Of a DNA stretch of 42,683 bases, positions 14,652 to 22,818 are shown in pieces. The translations under genes were made by a program, and so were the position numbers. Source of the stretch: WGAB01 sp964406105 (GTDB lineage: Bacteria; Hydrothermota; Hydrothermia; WGAB01); NCBI GenBank assembly GCA_964406105.1, contig CAYOQK010000065.1:1-42683 (forward strand), read 5' to 3'. Each line of letters begins with the position of its first letter. Within the stretch, counting starts at the first letter, position 1. The notes beneath the pieces are model-generated. The model had not been told where the DNA came from and searched no databases. It saw only the letters and a program-made list of their open reading frames with translations.

Positions 14652-16715
14652 GAACTCGTGAGCGTGGTGTTCCCCGGGGCCAACGTCCAACCCTTCACGT
14701 ATGGCGTGGAAGAACCTGTTGCCCCGGGCACCTTGGTGCTCACCGAACTGGGCACGCAGCTCCGGATTGGGGTGGTGTGGTCCCTGGAGGCCCCACCGCC
14801 ACCCCCCCACGCAGAACTGAAACCAGCCTGGCCCTTGGGAATCCAAATCCCTGAAAACCTCCTGAACCTTGCCAAATGGATGGCCCGGTACTACCTCAGC
14901 GAACCCGGTCTGGTGGTGTCGGTGATGGTGCCCTCCGCCCTGAGCCGCTGGAAAGACTACCGGGTTCGTTCAGCATCGGGCCGAGCGCGTCGGCTGGGCA
15001 CCTTGGTTCAACGTCAGGGTTGGAACTGGCCCCAGCTGCTCCATCACCTCCGGCAAGGGGCTTGGATTTTGGAACCCCCCGAACCCCGACCACTGGAACC
15101 CGACCCCCTTTCGTTTCCCCTGCCCTCCTCTCCCACGGAGGACCAGCAGCGGGCCCTGCGCCTCCTGTTGCCCTCCCTGCAGCCCCCCCGGTTCCGCCCC
15201 TTCCTGCTCTTTGGCGTCACAGGGTCGGGCAAGACCATGGTGTACCTCTGGCTGGCCCAACGGGCTCTGAACGAAGGCCGCTCTGTGGTGGTGCTGGTCC
15301 CTGAGATTGCCCTCACCCCGCAACTTCTCGGCCAGTTTTACAGTTTGATGGGGCGTCGGGTGTTGCCCTACCACTCCCGCATGGCCCCCAACGAACGCCT
15401 GTACGTGTGGTGGGAAGTGCAAAAGGGCCCACGGGTGGTAGTGGGCCCACGGTCCGCCCTGTTCCTGCCCTTGCACCGCCTCGGCCTGATCGTGGTGGAC
15501 GAAGAACACGACACCTCCTACAAAAACAACGAAGCCCCCAGATACCACGCACGGGATGTGGCCGTGTACCGAGCGAAACTGGAGAACATCCCGGTGGTGC
15601 TCGGCAGCGCCTCGCCCAGCCTGGAATCCGTGTACAACGCCCTGCGTAAACGGTACACCTTGGTGACCATGAAGCACCGGGTCCGCGGATACTGGTTCCC
15701 TCGGATCACCGTGGTGGACCTGCGTCAGGAGGAAAGCCCCGGTATCGTATCCCTCACCCTAATGGAACACCTGGCCCGCACCGTGCGGGAGGGAAAACAG
15801 GCGATCCTCTACCTCAACCGCCGGGGATACGCGCCCATGCTCCTCTGCCGGAAGTGCGGCTATATTCCGCGGTGTCCCCGATGCGACGTGGCCCTCACTT
15901 TTCACCGGGAGGAAAACGTGTTGCGGTGCCACCTCTGCGACCACCAGGAGGCCGTACCCGATACCTGTCCCCGCTGCGGTGCCCCTGCGATGAAACCCCT
16001 GCGGTTTGGCACCCAACGGGTGGTCCGCCAGATCCAAACCACCCTTCCCCGAGCACGGGTAGAACGCTTAGACCTGGATCGCGTCCGACGACGCCATGAA
16101 CTGGAGCGCATCTACCGCGAGATGAAGCAGGGTCGCATCCAAATCTTGGTGGGCACCCAAATGGTGTCCCAGGGCTTGGATTTCCCTGAGGTGGACCTGG
16201 TAGCCATTCTGGACGCCGACCACGATCTTGGGTTCCCCGACTTTCGCGCCGAGGAACGGGCGTTCCAACGTTTCCTACAGGTGGCCGGGCGCGCCCGCCG
16301 GGGTGGCATCGTGGTGGTGCAAACCCACAGCCCCGAAGCTCCCCCCCTCCAGGCCTTGGCCTCTGGCCAAACCTGGTCCTTCCTGCTCCAAGAACTGGAG
16401 CGACGGAAACAGTTAGGCTACCCACCGTATCGGCGTCTGATCCGGGTAGAACTCGCTGCCTCGGATCCCCAAATCGCCCAAGAAGTAGCCGAAACCTGGA
16501 AACACCTGCTGCAGGAAACCCACCCTCAAGTGGAGGTGCTGGGCCCCTCCCCCTGCCCCCGCCGACGGGTGGCGGGGCGGCACCGGTTCCACCTGCTGCT
16601 GCGGTTCGCAAAAGCCTACCAAGGCCAAGAGGCAATACGCACAGCACTGGATCAACACCCACCACCCAGCGGCCTACGGGTAAAGGTGGATGTGGATCCC
16701 GTGGACCTCCTTTGA
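14649..16715 (+). CDS. priA: Primosomal replication-restart helicase PriA
   Basis: PriA is a 3'-5' superfamily 2 DNA helicase that recognises stalled forks and reloads the replisome. The 688-residue product contains an N-terminal 3'BD region, Walker A GVTGSGKT (189-196), the DEEHD box (284-288), 'LGSASPSLES' (motif III) and late helicase motifs 'VGTQMVSQGLDFPEVDLV' and 'QVAGRARRGG'. Between the lobes is the zinc-binding insertion with paired cysteines: CRKCGYIPRCPRC, then CHLC and CPRCGAP. Its length is slightly below the E. coli protein, as is common in thermophiles. A short leader or leaderless start is likely (TATAAT 7 nt before the ATG). It is followed by 217 nt without a gene. Confidence 0.95.
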   Translation: MELVSVVFPGANVQPFTYGVEEPVAPGTLVLTELGTQLRIGVVWSLEAPPPPPHAELKPAWPLGIQIPENLLNLAKWMARYYLSEPGLVVSVMVPSALSRWKDYRVRSASGRARRLGTLVQRQGWNWPQLLHHLRQGAWILEPPEPRPLEPDPLSFPLPSSPTEDQQRALRLLLPSLQPPRFRPFLLFGVTGSGKTMVYLWLAQRALNEGRSVVVLVPEIALTPQLLGQFYSLMGRRVLPYHSRMAPNERLYVWWEVQKGPRVVVGPRSALFLPLHRLGLIVVDEEHDTSYKNNEAPRYHARDVAVYRAKLENIPVVLGSASPSLESVYNALRKRYTLVTMKHRVRGYWFPRITVVDLRQEESPGIVSLTLMEHLARTVREGKQAILYLNRRGYAPMLLCRKCGYIPRCPRCDVALTFHREENVLRCHLCDHQEAVPDTCPRCGAPAMKPLRFGTQRVVRQIQTTLPRARVERLDLDRVRRRHELERIYREMKQGRIQILVGTQMVSQGLDFPEVDLVAILDADHDLGFPDFRAEERAFQRFLQVAGRARRGGIVVVQTHSPEAPPLQALASGQTWSFLLQELERRKQLGYPPYRRLIRVELAASDPQIAQEVAETWKHLLQETHPQVEVLGPSPCPRRRVAGRHRFHLLLRFAKAYQGQEAIRTALDQHPPPSGLRVKVDVDPVDLL

Positions 16716-16881
16716 CGGGAGTCCAAGGCATAAAAGCCCAAGAATCGGATGCCGGCTTACTCGCCCTCAGCCGTCCCTCCTCAGGCAAACAGGGGCTCGC
16801 CGTTCTCCCCGTCCTGATCATCTCCTTTCCCGCCTGCCACAACCCGAACTTGCTCCCTCCGGCTTTCAGCGAGCCTGTGCT

Positions 16882-16910
16882 TTGGGCCCTCAGCCTTCCG
16901 CCTGTAAGAT
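16882..16910 (+). promoter_or_regulatory. Promoter of the hydantoinase-SsnA-PreA-YgeY operon
   Basis: TTGGGC (16882-16887), 17 nt, TAAGAT (16905-16910) predict a start near 16917, just before the Shine-Dalgarno AGGAGA (7 nt from the ATG at 16933). It lies in the 217-nt gap after priA (16716-16932), which otherwise shows no gene, clear terminator or repeat. Confidence 0.5.
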
Positions 16911-16932
16911 AACCGTCACAGGAGAGTGACCC

Positions 16933-18288
16933 ATGGTGATCCAGGGAGGATTGGTGGCGTTGCCTGGGGCCCGCCGCTTGGAACGACGGGACCTCCGGAT
17001 CCATCAAGGTAAGATCGCGGAAATCGCAGAGCACCTCGCCCCAAAACCCAACGAAGAGGTGCTCTCTGTTCCCGGACGTTGGATTTTTCCCGGCGGCATT
17101 GATCCCCACGTTCACTTTGACACACCGGGCTATACTCACCGCGAGGACTTTGCCCACGCCTCCCGCGCCGCAGCCGCGGGCGGGATCACCACCGTGCTGG
17201 ATATGCCCTGTACCTCCGTGCCCCCGGTGACCCACCGGCAACATCTGGAGAAAAAACTGGAGGCCGTGGCTTCCCAGTCGGTGATTGACTTCGGCTTCCA
17301 CGGCGGGGTCTCTGGCCTTTCCTTTGCCGAAGGGTTCCCCCAATACCTTTACGAACTCCGGAAAGCCGGGATCTTCGGCGTAAAGGCCTACCTCATCTCC
17401 GGCATGGACACCTTTCCCCGGCTAAACCTCTTCCAACTGGAAAGATTGCTGGAGGTGGCTCGTGATCTGGACCTGGTGGTGCTGCTCCACGCTGAGGATT
17501 ACGACTACGTCACTGCGGCCACCGCGTATTTCCAAGAAATTGGCGACGGGCCCTGGTACTTCTATCGGTCTCGGCCTGAGGCCGCCGAGCTGCTGGCCAT
17601 CCAGCAGGCGGTTGCCCTGGCCCGGCGACTCCACGCCCCCCTTCACATCGTCCACGTGGGGACAGCCGAGGCCGTGGAAATCGTCCGCACCGCAGAAACG
17701 GTAACCTGTGAAACCGCACCCCACTACTTGGCCTTTGACCTGGAAGACCTCCAACGCCTCGGATCCCCGCTGAAAACCACCCCTCCGGTGAAAACCCCGC
17801 CCAACCGGTGGGGCCTGTGGTATCACCTGGCCGAAGGACACATCCTGTACGTGGCCTCAGACCACGCCCCCGCTCCCCCAGAGGAGAAAAACACCCCCAG
17901 TTTTTGGCAAGCCTACTCGGGCATCCCAGGGGTGCAAACGCTGTTCCCCTACCTGCTCTCTGAGGGCTACATGGCCGGCAAACTCTCTCTGCCCCGGTTC
18001 TTAGAAGCCATCGCCGAAGGGGCAGCCCGCCGGTTCGGACTGGACCACCGAAAGGGAAGCATCGCCGTAGGGAAAGACGCCGATCTCGTGATCGTGGACC
18101 CCGAAGCCACCTGGACGGTGCGCACCGACGAAACCTTTTACTCCAAAGGCAAAATCACCCCCTTTGAGGGCATGACCTTCCAAGGTCGGATTGAAAAAAC
18201 CTTGGTTCGCGGCCGCGTGGTGTACGATCGCGAGCAAGGCATCACCGCTCCCCTGGGCTGGGGCGAATTCCTGAGGAGGAACCCATGA
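16933..18288 (+). CDS. Cyclic amidohydrolase (hydantoinase / allantoinase / dihydropyrimidinase-like)
   Basis: The protein has 451 residues with a complete binuclear metal site: H59/H61 in 'GIDPHVHF', the carbamylatable K151 in 'GVKAYLIS', H186 in 'LLHAED', H241 in 'VHVG' and D310 in 'ASDHAP'. The 'GYTHREDFAHASRAAAAGGITTVLDMP' block puts it in the dihydroorotase/allantoinase/hydantoinase group, which opens cyclic ureides or imides by hydrolysis. It is not an obvious PyrC because it sits in a catabolic-type cluster rather than a pyrimidine synthesis operon. Context (SsnA, a PreA-like protein, YgeY) recalls the E. coli yge/ssnA purine-catabolism region, where hydantoinase YgeZ occurs. It is translated from its own Shine-Dalgarno and overlaps ssnA by 4 nt. 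The exact substrate is unknown. Confidence 0.85.
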   Translation: MVIQGGLVALPGARRLERRDLRIHQGKIAEIAEHLAPKPNEEVLSVPGRWIFPGGIDPHVHFDTPGYTHREDFAHASRAAAAGGITTVLDMPCTSVPPVTHRQHLEKKLEAVASQSVIDFGFHGGVSGLSFAEGFPQYLYELRKAGIFGVKAYLISGMDTFPRLNLFQLERLLEVARDLDLVVLLHAEDYDYVTAATAYFQEIGDGPWYFYRSRPEAAELLAIQQAVALARRLHAPLHIVHVGTAEAVEIVRTAETVTCETAPHYLAFDLEDLQRLGSPLKTTPPVKTPPNRWGLWYHLAEGHILYVASDHAPAPPEEKNTPSFWQAYSGIPGVQTLFPYLLSEGYMAGKLSLPRFLEAIAEGAARRFGLDHRKGSIAVGKDADLVIVDPEATWTVRTDETFYSKGKITPFEGMTFQGRIEKTLVRGRVVYDREQGITAPLGWGEFLRRNP

Positions 18289-19583
18289 AACTGCTGATCG
18301 GACCCGGATGGGTAACCAACGGCACCGACGTGTTCGTGGAACAAGGCGGTGTGTTGGTGGAAAACGGTCGGATTGTGGCAGTGGGCCGCTTTGAAGACCT
18401 CCAAGACCCCCACGCGGACCGGATTGAAACCGATGGGCACCTGATCCTTCCCGGTTTCCTGGTGGCTCACCACCACCTCTACTCTGCCCTGGCACCGGGC
18501 ATCTCTCCCTTAGGCCCAACCCCCAACTTCCGCAAGATCCTGGAGAACCTCTGGTGGCCTCTGGACCAGGCCCTGGACGCTGAAACTGTGTACGCTTCTG
18601 CCCTCCACGGCTTGATGGACGCCCTTCGCCACGGCGTCACCATGGTGTTTGACCATCACGCCTCCATGGGATTCATTGAAGGAAGCCTGGATCAGGTAGC
18701 CCGAGCGTTCCAGGAAACGGGCCTCCGCGGCCTCCTCGCCTTTGAAGTATCCGACCGAGCCGGGCACGCTACCTTGGAAACCCAAATTCGCGAAAACCTA
18801 TCCTTCTGGCAACAGCACCAAGGGAACCCCCAAATCCAGGGAATCTTCGGACTGCATGCCAACTTCACCCTGAGCGAGGAAACCCTGTATGCCGTGCGCG
18901 ACGCCCTCCCCCAAGGCATGGGAATCCATATCCACTGCGGCGAAGACCGCGAAGACCTGGACTACGTTCTGAACCTGGGCTACGAAGGCCTCGTGGATCG
19001 GCTCCATCGCTTTGACCTGCTCCAAGCCCCATCCCTCCTGGCCCATTGCATCCACCTCACCGACCGGGACTATGAGCTCCTGCGTCGCCTGGACACCGCC
19101 ATCGTGGTAAGCAACCCTGAGTCCAACGCCAACAACCAGGTGGGCCAGATGGACCGTTCCCGGATCCGCACCTACCTGTTGGGGACCGATGGCATGTCCG
19201 GGGATATGGTAGCCACCCTGCGGTCCCACTATCTGCTGGGTCGGGGCAAGGACGAGGACTTCGCCGAACTCCAGCGAGCCTTTTTCGGGTATCGCTACGA
19301 GGTGCAGCAACGCTTCTTTCCCGACAAGGCTCCCCCCTTGCACCCCGGCAGCCGAGCCGACCTAACCGTGTTGGAATACCAACCGGTTACCCCGTTGCGG
19401 CCCGACAATCTCTTGGGGCATCTGCTCTTTGGCGCCCGCACCGCGCGGGCTCTGCTTACCATGGTGGACGGCCAGGTACGGTACTACAGGGGCTCTTTTC
19501 CCTCATTAGACGAACCCCGGGCGCGGGAACTCATCCAAACCGCGGCCCAAAAACTCTGGGAGAGGTACTATGGCCAACCTTGA
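18285..19583 (+). CDS. ssnA: SsnA-family amidohydrolase (putative aminohydrolase)
   Basis: The 432-residue amidohydrolase has the mononuclear site of the deaminase/chlorohydrolase group: H62 and H64 ('AHHHLY'), H217 in 'HIHCGED', H254 in 'LLAHCIHL' and D302 in 'GTDGMSGDM'. 'VSNPESNANNQVGQ' before the last strand and 'GTDGMSGDM' are characteristic of SsnA. Family members are predicted to deaminate or dechlorinate nitrogen heterocycles such as guanine, cytosine or triazines; the SsnA substrate is not established. It overlaps the hydantoinase-like gene (ATGA, with GAGGAGG upstream) and overlaps the PreA-like gene by 14 nt, so the four proteins are probably made together. Confidence 0.88.
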   Translation: MKLLIGPGWVTNGTDVFVEQGGVLVENGRIVAVGRFEDLQDPHADRIETDGHLILPGFLVAHHHLYSALAPGISPLGPTPNFRKILENLWWPLDQALDAETVYASALHGLMDALRHGVTMVFDHHASMGFIEGSLDQVARAFQETGLRGLLAFEVSDRAGHATLETQIRENLSFWQQHQGNPQIQGIFGLHANFTLSEETLYAVRDALPQGMGIHIHCGEDREDLDYVLNLGYEGLVDRLHRFDLLQAPSLLAHCIHLTDRDYELLRRLDTAIVVSNPESNANNQVGQMDRSRIRTYLLGTDGMSGDMVATLRSHYLLGRGKDEDFAELQRAFFGYRYEVQQRFFPDKAPPLHPGSRADLTVLEYQPVTPLRPDNLLGHLLFGARTARALLTMVDGQVRYYRGSFPSLDEPRARELIQTAAQKLWERYYGQP

Positions 19584-20673
19584 GGTGACCGTAAGTGGCA
19601 TCCGCTTCCGAAACCCGGTGCTCACCGCCGCCGGGCCCAACGTGCTGAACGCCCACATGATGCTCAAGGCAGTGGAAGGCGGGGTGGGCGGCGTCGTGTC
19701 TAAGACCGTTTCCGTAAAACCCGCTCGCGATCGGCGGCCCACCATCCGACGGGCAGTGTGTCGGAGTATGATGAATGCTGAAACCTGGGCCGAAGGGCCG
19801 GTAGAGCGATTCCTGGAATACTACCACGAGGTCAAAAAAACCGGGATCCCGCTGATCGTCTCCCTGGGCTATACTCCCGAGGACCTCAAAACCCTGGGCC
19901 CCCTCATTGAACGCGAGGCCCAACCCGATGGCTTTGAGTTCTCTACCCACTACCTGGGAAAGGACGTGGAGCCTTTGGTAGAAACCGCCAAGGCATTGCG
20001 GTATAGTGTGGAGGCGCCCATTTGGATGAAGATCTCTCCCAACTTCCCCGATGTCCAAGAGGTTGCCCGACGGGTGGCCCCGTACGTGGACGGCTTCGTG
20101 GCCACCAACTCCTTCGGACCCGTGCTGGACTTTGACCCGGAAAACCTGGAACCCCGCTTGGGCTCCTCCTATGGCCAGGGGTGGCTCTCCGGCCCGGCCA
20201 TCCTGCCCATCTCTCTGCGTGTGGTGTACGAGGTGGTCTCGGTGCAAACCAAACCCGTGATCGGCGTGGGCGGCATTGAACGGGGCACCGACGCCATCAA
20301 GTACTTCATGGTGGGCGCCTCGGCCGTGGGTGTCTGCACTGCCGCCCTAAAACACGGACCCGGGGTCTATGGCAAAATCGCCCAAGAGATCAACGATTGG
20401 CTGGATCGCCATGGCTACCGCTCCGTGGAAGAAGTGCGAAACCTGTACCGCCAGAAACTCCAGGAACGTCGCGTTTACGAGGGCATCCCGGTGATGACCG
20501 TGGACGACAACCTCTGCACCGGCTGCACCGCATGTATCCGAAACTGCGTGGAAAACGCCCTGTACATGCAGGGCGATAAGGCCCGCGTGATTGAAGACCT
20601 GTGCATCGGCTGTGGCTACTGCATGGACTTCTGCCCCGAAGGGGCCCTGATCCTGAAGGAGCGACAAGGATGA
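19570..20673 (+). CDS. PreA/dihydroorotate-dehydrogenase-like flavoprotein with C-terminal 2[4Fe-4S] ferredoxin
   Basis: The protein has 367 residues. Residues 1-300 form a DHODH-type TIM barrel with FMN-site motifs 'NPVLTAAGPN', 'MKISPNF' (153-159), 'GWLSGPAILPISL' and 'IGVGGIERGTDAIKYFMVGASAVGVCTA'. Residues 310-360 carry two cluster motifs, C316/C319/C322/C326 and C345/C348/C351/C355. This is the domain plan of PreA, the catalytic subunit of NAD-dependent dihydropyrimidine dehydrogenase. However, the place where DHODH/DPD enzymes have the 'NLSCPN' catalytic loop reads 'FSTHYLG' (124-130), so the usual general-acid Cys and neighbouring Asn are absent. No PreT partner is encoded nearby, so electrons may come from ferredoxin or a distant flavoprotein. 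ATGA overlap with ygeY. Confidence 0.82.
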   Translation: MANLEVTVSGIRFRNPVLTAAGPNVLNAHMMLKAVEGGVGGVVSKTVSVKPARDRRPTIRRAVCRSMMNAETWAEGPVERFLEYYHEVKKTGIPLIVSLGYTPEDLKTLGPLIEREAQPDGFEFSTHYLGKDVEPLVETAKALRYSVEAPIWMKISPNFPDVQEVARRVAPYVDGFVATNSFGPVLDFDPENLEPRLGSSYGQGWLSGPAILPISLRVVYEVVSVQTKPVIGVGGIERGTDAIKYFMVGASAVGVCTAALKHGPGVYGKIAQEINDWLDRHGYRSVEEVRNLYRQKLQERRVYEGIPVMTVDDNLCTGCTACIRNCVENALYMQGDKARVIEDLCIGCGYCMDFCPEGALILKERQG

Positions 20674-21872
20674 GCCTCCACGCTCGCGACATCGCACAAC
20701 GGGCCCAAGCCCTCCGCAACGACGTGGCCCAAATCCTCAGCCAACTGGTGCAGATCCCCTCCTTGAGCGGCGAAGAGGAACAAGTGATCCAAGCCCTACA
20801 GCGGCTCTCTGAACCCTATGCGGATGAAGTCCGGGTGGATGGCCTGGGCAACCTCCTGGTCCGCATTGGGTCCGGCCCAAAAATCCTGGCCTTTGACGCC
20901 CACATTGATGTGGTAGATGTGGGAGACGAACGCCAATGGACGGTGCCCCCCTTCTCGGGTCTGATCCGGGATGGCCAGGTGTGGGGCCGCGGCTCTGTGG
21001 ACCAAAAGGGGGGCGCAGCCGCCATGATCGCAGCCCTCCGAATCCTCCGCGAGGTGAACTACTCCGGCCCCTTTTCCGTGTACTTCACCTTCACCATCAT
21101 GGAGGAGGACAGCGACGGCCAGTGCTGGCTCTATCTGATTGAAGAAGAGGGGTTCCGGCCCCACGCCGTGGTCATCACCGAACCCACCAACCTGGGGGTA
21201 TACCGGGGACACCGCGGCCGCATGGAATTTGACCTGTACTTTCGGGGCCGGTCCGCCCACGCCTCGGAACCCGAACGGGGAGTAAACGCCCTGCTCAAGG
21301 CCGCTCAGGCAGCCCTCGCTGTGGCAGAACTCCACCTGCGACTCAGGGAAGATCCCTTCTTGGGCAAGGGAAGCATCGCTCCCACACACATCGCCTCCTC
21401 CTCTCCCTCCCTTTGTGCCATTCCCGACCGGTGTCACCTGCATCTGGACCGCCGGCTCACCTGGGGCGAAACCAAGGAATCGGCCCTCCGGGAACTGGAG
21501 CAGATCCTCCCCCCCGATACCGAGATCGTGATTCCGGTGTACGACCGCCCGAGCTACAAGGGAACCGTGTTCGTTCGGGAAAAGTACTATCCCACTTGGA
21601 AACTCCCGGAAACACATCCGCTGGTCCAAGCCGGACGCACCGCGTACCAAGAACTCTTTGGTGCGCCCGCACGCCTGGGTCGTTGGACCTTCTCCACCAA
21701 CGGCGTGGCCATCGCTGGCCGACACGGGATTCCCACCATCGGGTTTGGCCCGGGCAACGAAGAACGGGCCCACGCCCCTGACGAAGCCGTGCCCATTGAT
21801 CATTTGGTGAAGGCCACGGCCTTTTACGCATGGTTCCCCTTCGTGCTGGAGCGGTGGATCCACAAGATCTAA
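20670..21872 (+). CDS. ygeY: YgeY-family M20 metallohydrolase
   Basis: The protein has 400 residues; the ATG at 20670 overlaps the preceding stop (ATGA) and begins at the normal M20 N-terminus. Two-metal site motifs are present: 'DAHIDVVDVGD' (H78), 'GRGSVDQKGG' (D111), 'MEEDSDG' (E145/E146), 'TEPTNL' and the late His in 'EERAHAPDEAVPI'. 'GRSAHASEPERGVNAL' marks the dimerisation lid. M20 enzymes cleave amide, peptide or carbamoyl bonds; YgeY itself is encoded with ssnA and hydantoinase genes in selenium/purine catabolism loci and has been suggested to act on a carbamoyl or peptide-like intermediate. Here it would be the natural last hydrolase of the module. It is followed by folK after 59 nt. 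Confidence 0.88.
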   Translation: MSLHARDIAQRAQALRNDVAQILSQLVQIPSLSGEEEQVIQALQRLSEPYADEVRVDGLGNLLVRIGSGPKILAFDAHIDVVDVGDERQWTVPPFSGLIRDGQVWGRGSVDQKGGAAAMIAALRILREVNYSGPFSVYFTFTIMEEDSDGQCWLYLIEEEGFRPHAVVITEPTNLGVYRGHRGRMEFDLYFRGRSAHASEPERGVNALLKAAQAALAVAELHLRLREDPFLGKGSIAPTHIASSSPSLCAIPDRCHLHLDRRLTWGETKESALRELEQILPPDTEIVIPVYDRPSYKGTVFVREKYYPTWKLPETHPLVQAGRTAYQELFGAPARLGRWTFSTNGVAIAGRHGIPTIGFGPGNEERAHAPDEAVPIDHLVKATAFYAWFPFVLERWIHKI

Positions 21873-21931
21873 GGCCCCTGGAAGCCGCTCTGTTCCAAGT
21901 CTTGCGGGTTCTGGAGGATCGGCATCATAGC

Positions 21932-22342
21932 GTGCCCGTGGTGGTGGCCCTGGGGAGCAACCTGGGGCCCAAGGAGAGCCTGTTCCGGTCCGCCTTGGCG
22001 CAGTTGAGGGTACTCCTCGGCCCCCTGGAGGTAGGCCCCTGGCTCACCACCGACCCCTGGGGACCTGTGCCCCAGGCACCCTACCTGAACACCGTGGCTT
22101 TGGGGTTCACCCTGCGGTCACCGTGGGATCTGCTCTACCGGTTGAAAACCCTGGAGCGGCGTGCTGGCCGCGCCGGTGGCCAGCGGTGGGGGCCCCGAAC
22201 GCTGGACCTGGATCTGGTGTTCTATGGACGGCTCCGAATCCACACCCCTTCCCTGGTGCTGCCTCATCCACGGTACCAGGAGCGCGACTTTGTGATCCAC
22301 CCCCTGCTGAGGGTTCTGGAGCGATTGGGGTTCCGGCTGTAA
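21932..22342 (+). CDS. folK: 7,8-dihydro-6-hydroxymethylpterin pyrophosphokinase FolK
   Basis: FolK transfers pyrophosphate from ATP to 6-hydroxymethyl-dihydropterin in folate synthesis. The GTG at 21932 gives 136 residues beginning MPVVVALGSNLG, which matches the family N-terminus exactly; an in-frame ATG at 21830 would add 34 residues overlapping ygeY and is not supported. Motifs: 'ALGSNLGPKE', 'PYLNTVALGF', 'RWGPRTLDLDLVFYG' and 'LPHPRYQERDFVIHPL'. A GGAGG lies 14 nt before the GTG, which is long, so the start is less certain than the gene. It ends 1 nt before the convergent Rrf2 gene. Being last in the catabolic operon may be chance. Confidence 0.9.
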   Translation: MPVVVALGSNLGPKESLFRSALAQLRVLLGPLEVGPWLTTDPWGPVPQAPYLNTVALGFTLRSPWDLLYRLKTLERRAGRAGGQRWGPRTLDLDLVFYGRLRIHTPSLVLPHPRYQERDFVIHPLLRVLERLGFRL

Positions 22343-22343
22343 T

Positions 22344-22799
22344 CTACGCGGCGGCCTCGGGCTCGGGTTCCAACACCCCTGCCTCTCGGCCCATTCTCAC
22401 AAGATCTGCCAGGGTCGTTTGTTCCAGAATCCGCGATAGGCTCTCCTGGAGTTTTTCAAAGAGCAGGCGCGCCACGCACTTCCGCTGCCAATCACAACCC
22501 TCTTCGTTCATAGGATCCAAACACTTGGCCAACACCGTCGGCCCTTCCAGAACCTCAAACACCTCCTTGACGGTGATCTGGTCGGCCGGGCGGGCCAGGG
22601 TGTATCCGCCCCCAGGACCACGGATGCTGCGGATTAAACCCGCACGCCGAAGGCTCACCAAGATCTGCTCCAGGAACTGCACAGGGATTTGCTCTACTTC
22701 GGAGAGTTGTACCGCGGTCATCACACCCCGGGGCGAAACCTCTGCCAGCCTTACCAGAGCCCGCACACCATAGTCAATGCGAGAGGTCAACCGAAGCAT
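22344..22799 (-). CDS. Rrf2-family transcriptional regulator with possible Fe-S cluster ligands
   Basis: The 151-residue product has an N-terminal winged helix ('LRLTSRIDYGVRALVRLAE', then the wing 'RSIRGPGGGYTLARPADQIT') and three cysteines, C93, C102 and C108, in the region where IscR and NsrR bind an iron-sulfur cluster. The spacing C-x8-C-x5-C is close to, but not identical with, IscR. It probably senses iron-sulfur status, NO or redox state. It is the last gene of the pepF...femAB operon, but a TAAAAT sits only 6 nt before its ATG with no Shine-Dalgarno, so it may also have its own leaderless transcript. Its targets cannot be named from the window. Confidence 0.88.
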   Translation of the reverse strand: MLRLTSRIDYGVRALVRLAEVSPRGVMTAVQLSEVEQIPVQFLEQILVSLRRAGLIRSIRGPGGGYTLARPADQITVKEVFEVLEGPTVLAKCLDPMNEEGCDWQRKCVARLLFEKLQESLSRILEQTTLADLVRMGREAGVLEPEPEAAA

Positions 22800-22818
22800 A
22801 CGCCTATTTTACACCAAT

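Noticed and set aside
13223..14875. 550-codon open frame on the minus strand
   Set aside because: It lies entirely opposite the GT2 gene and the ends of rimO/priA, has low-complexity His/Gly/Val-rich composition and no domain motif; it arises from the codon bias of the GC-rich coding strand.
15895..17343. 482-codon open frame on the minus strand
   Set aside because: It spans the antisense of priA and the hydantoinase-like gene, is Arg/Gly/Pro-rich and shows no domain; it is a shadow frame.
21830..21931. 34-residue N-terminal extension of FolK
   Set aside because: It overlaps the ygeY coding end, and FolK proteins begin right at the 'ALGSN' strand.
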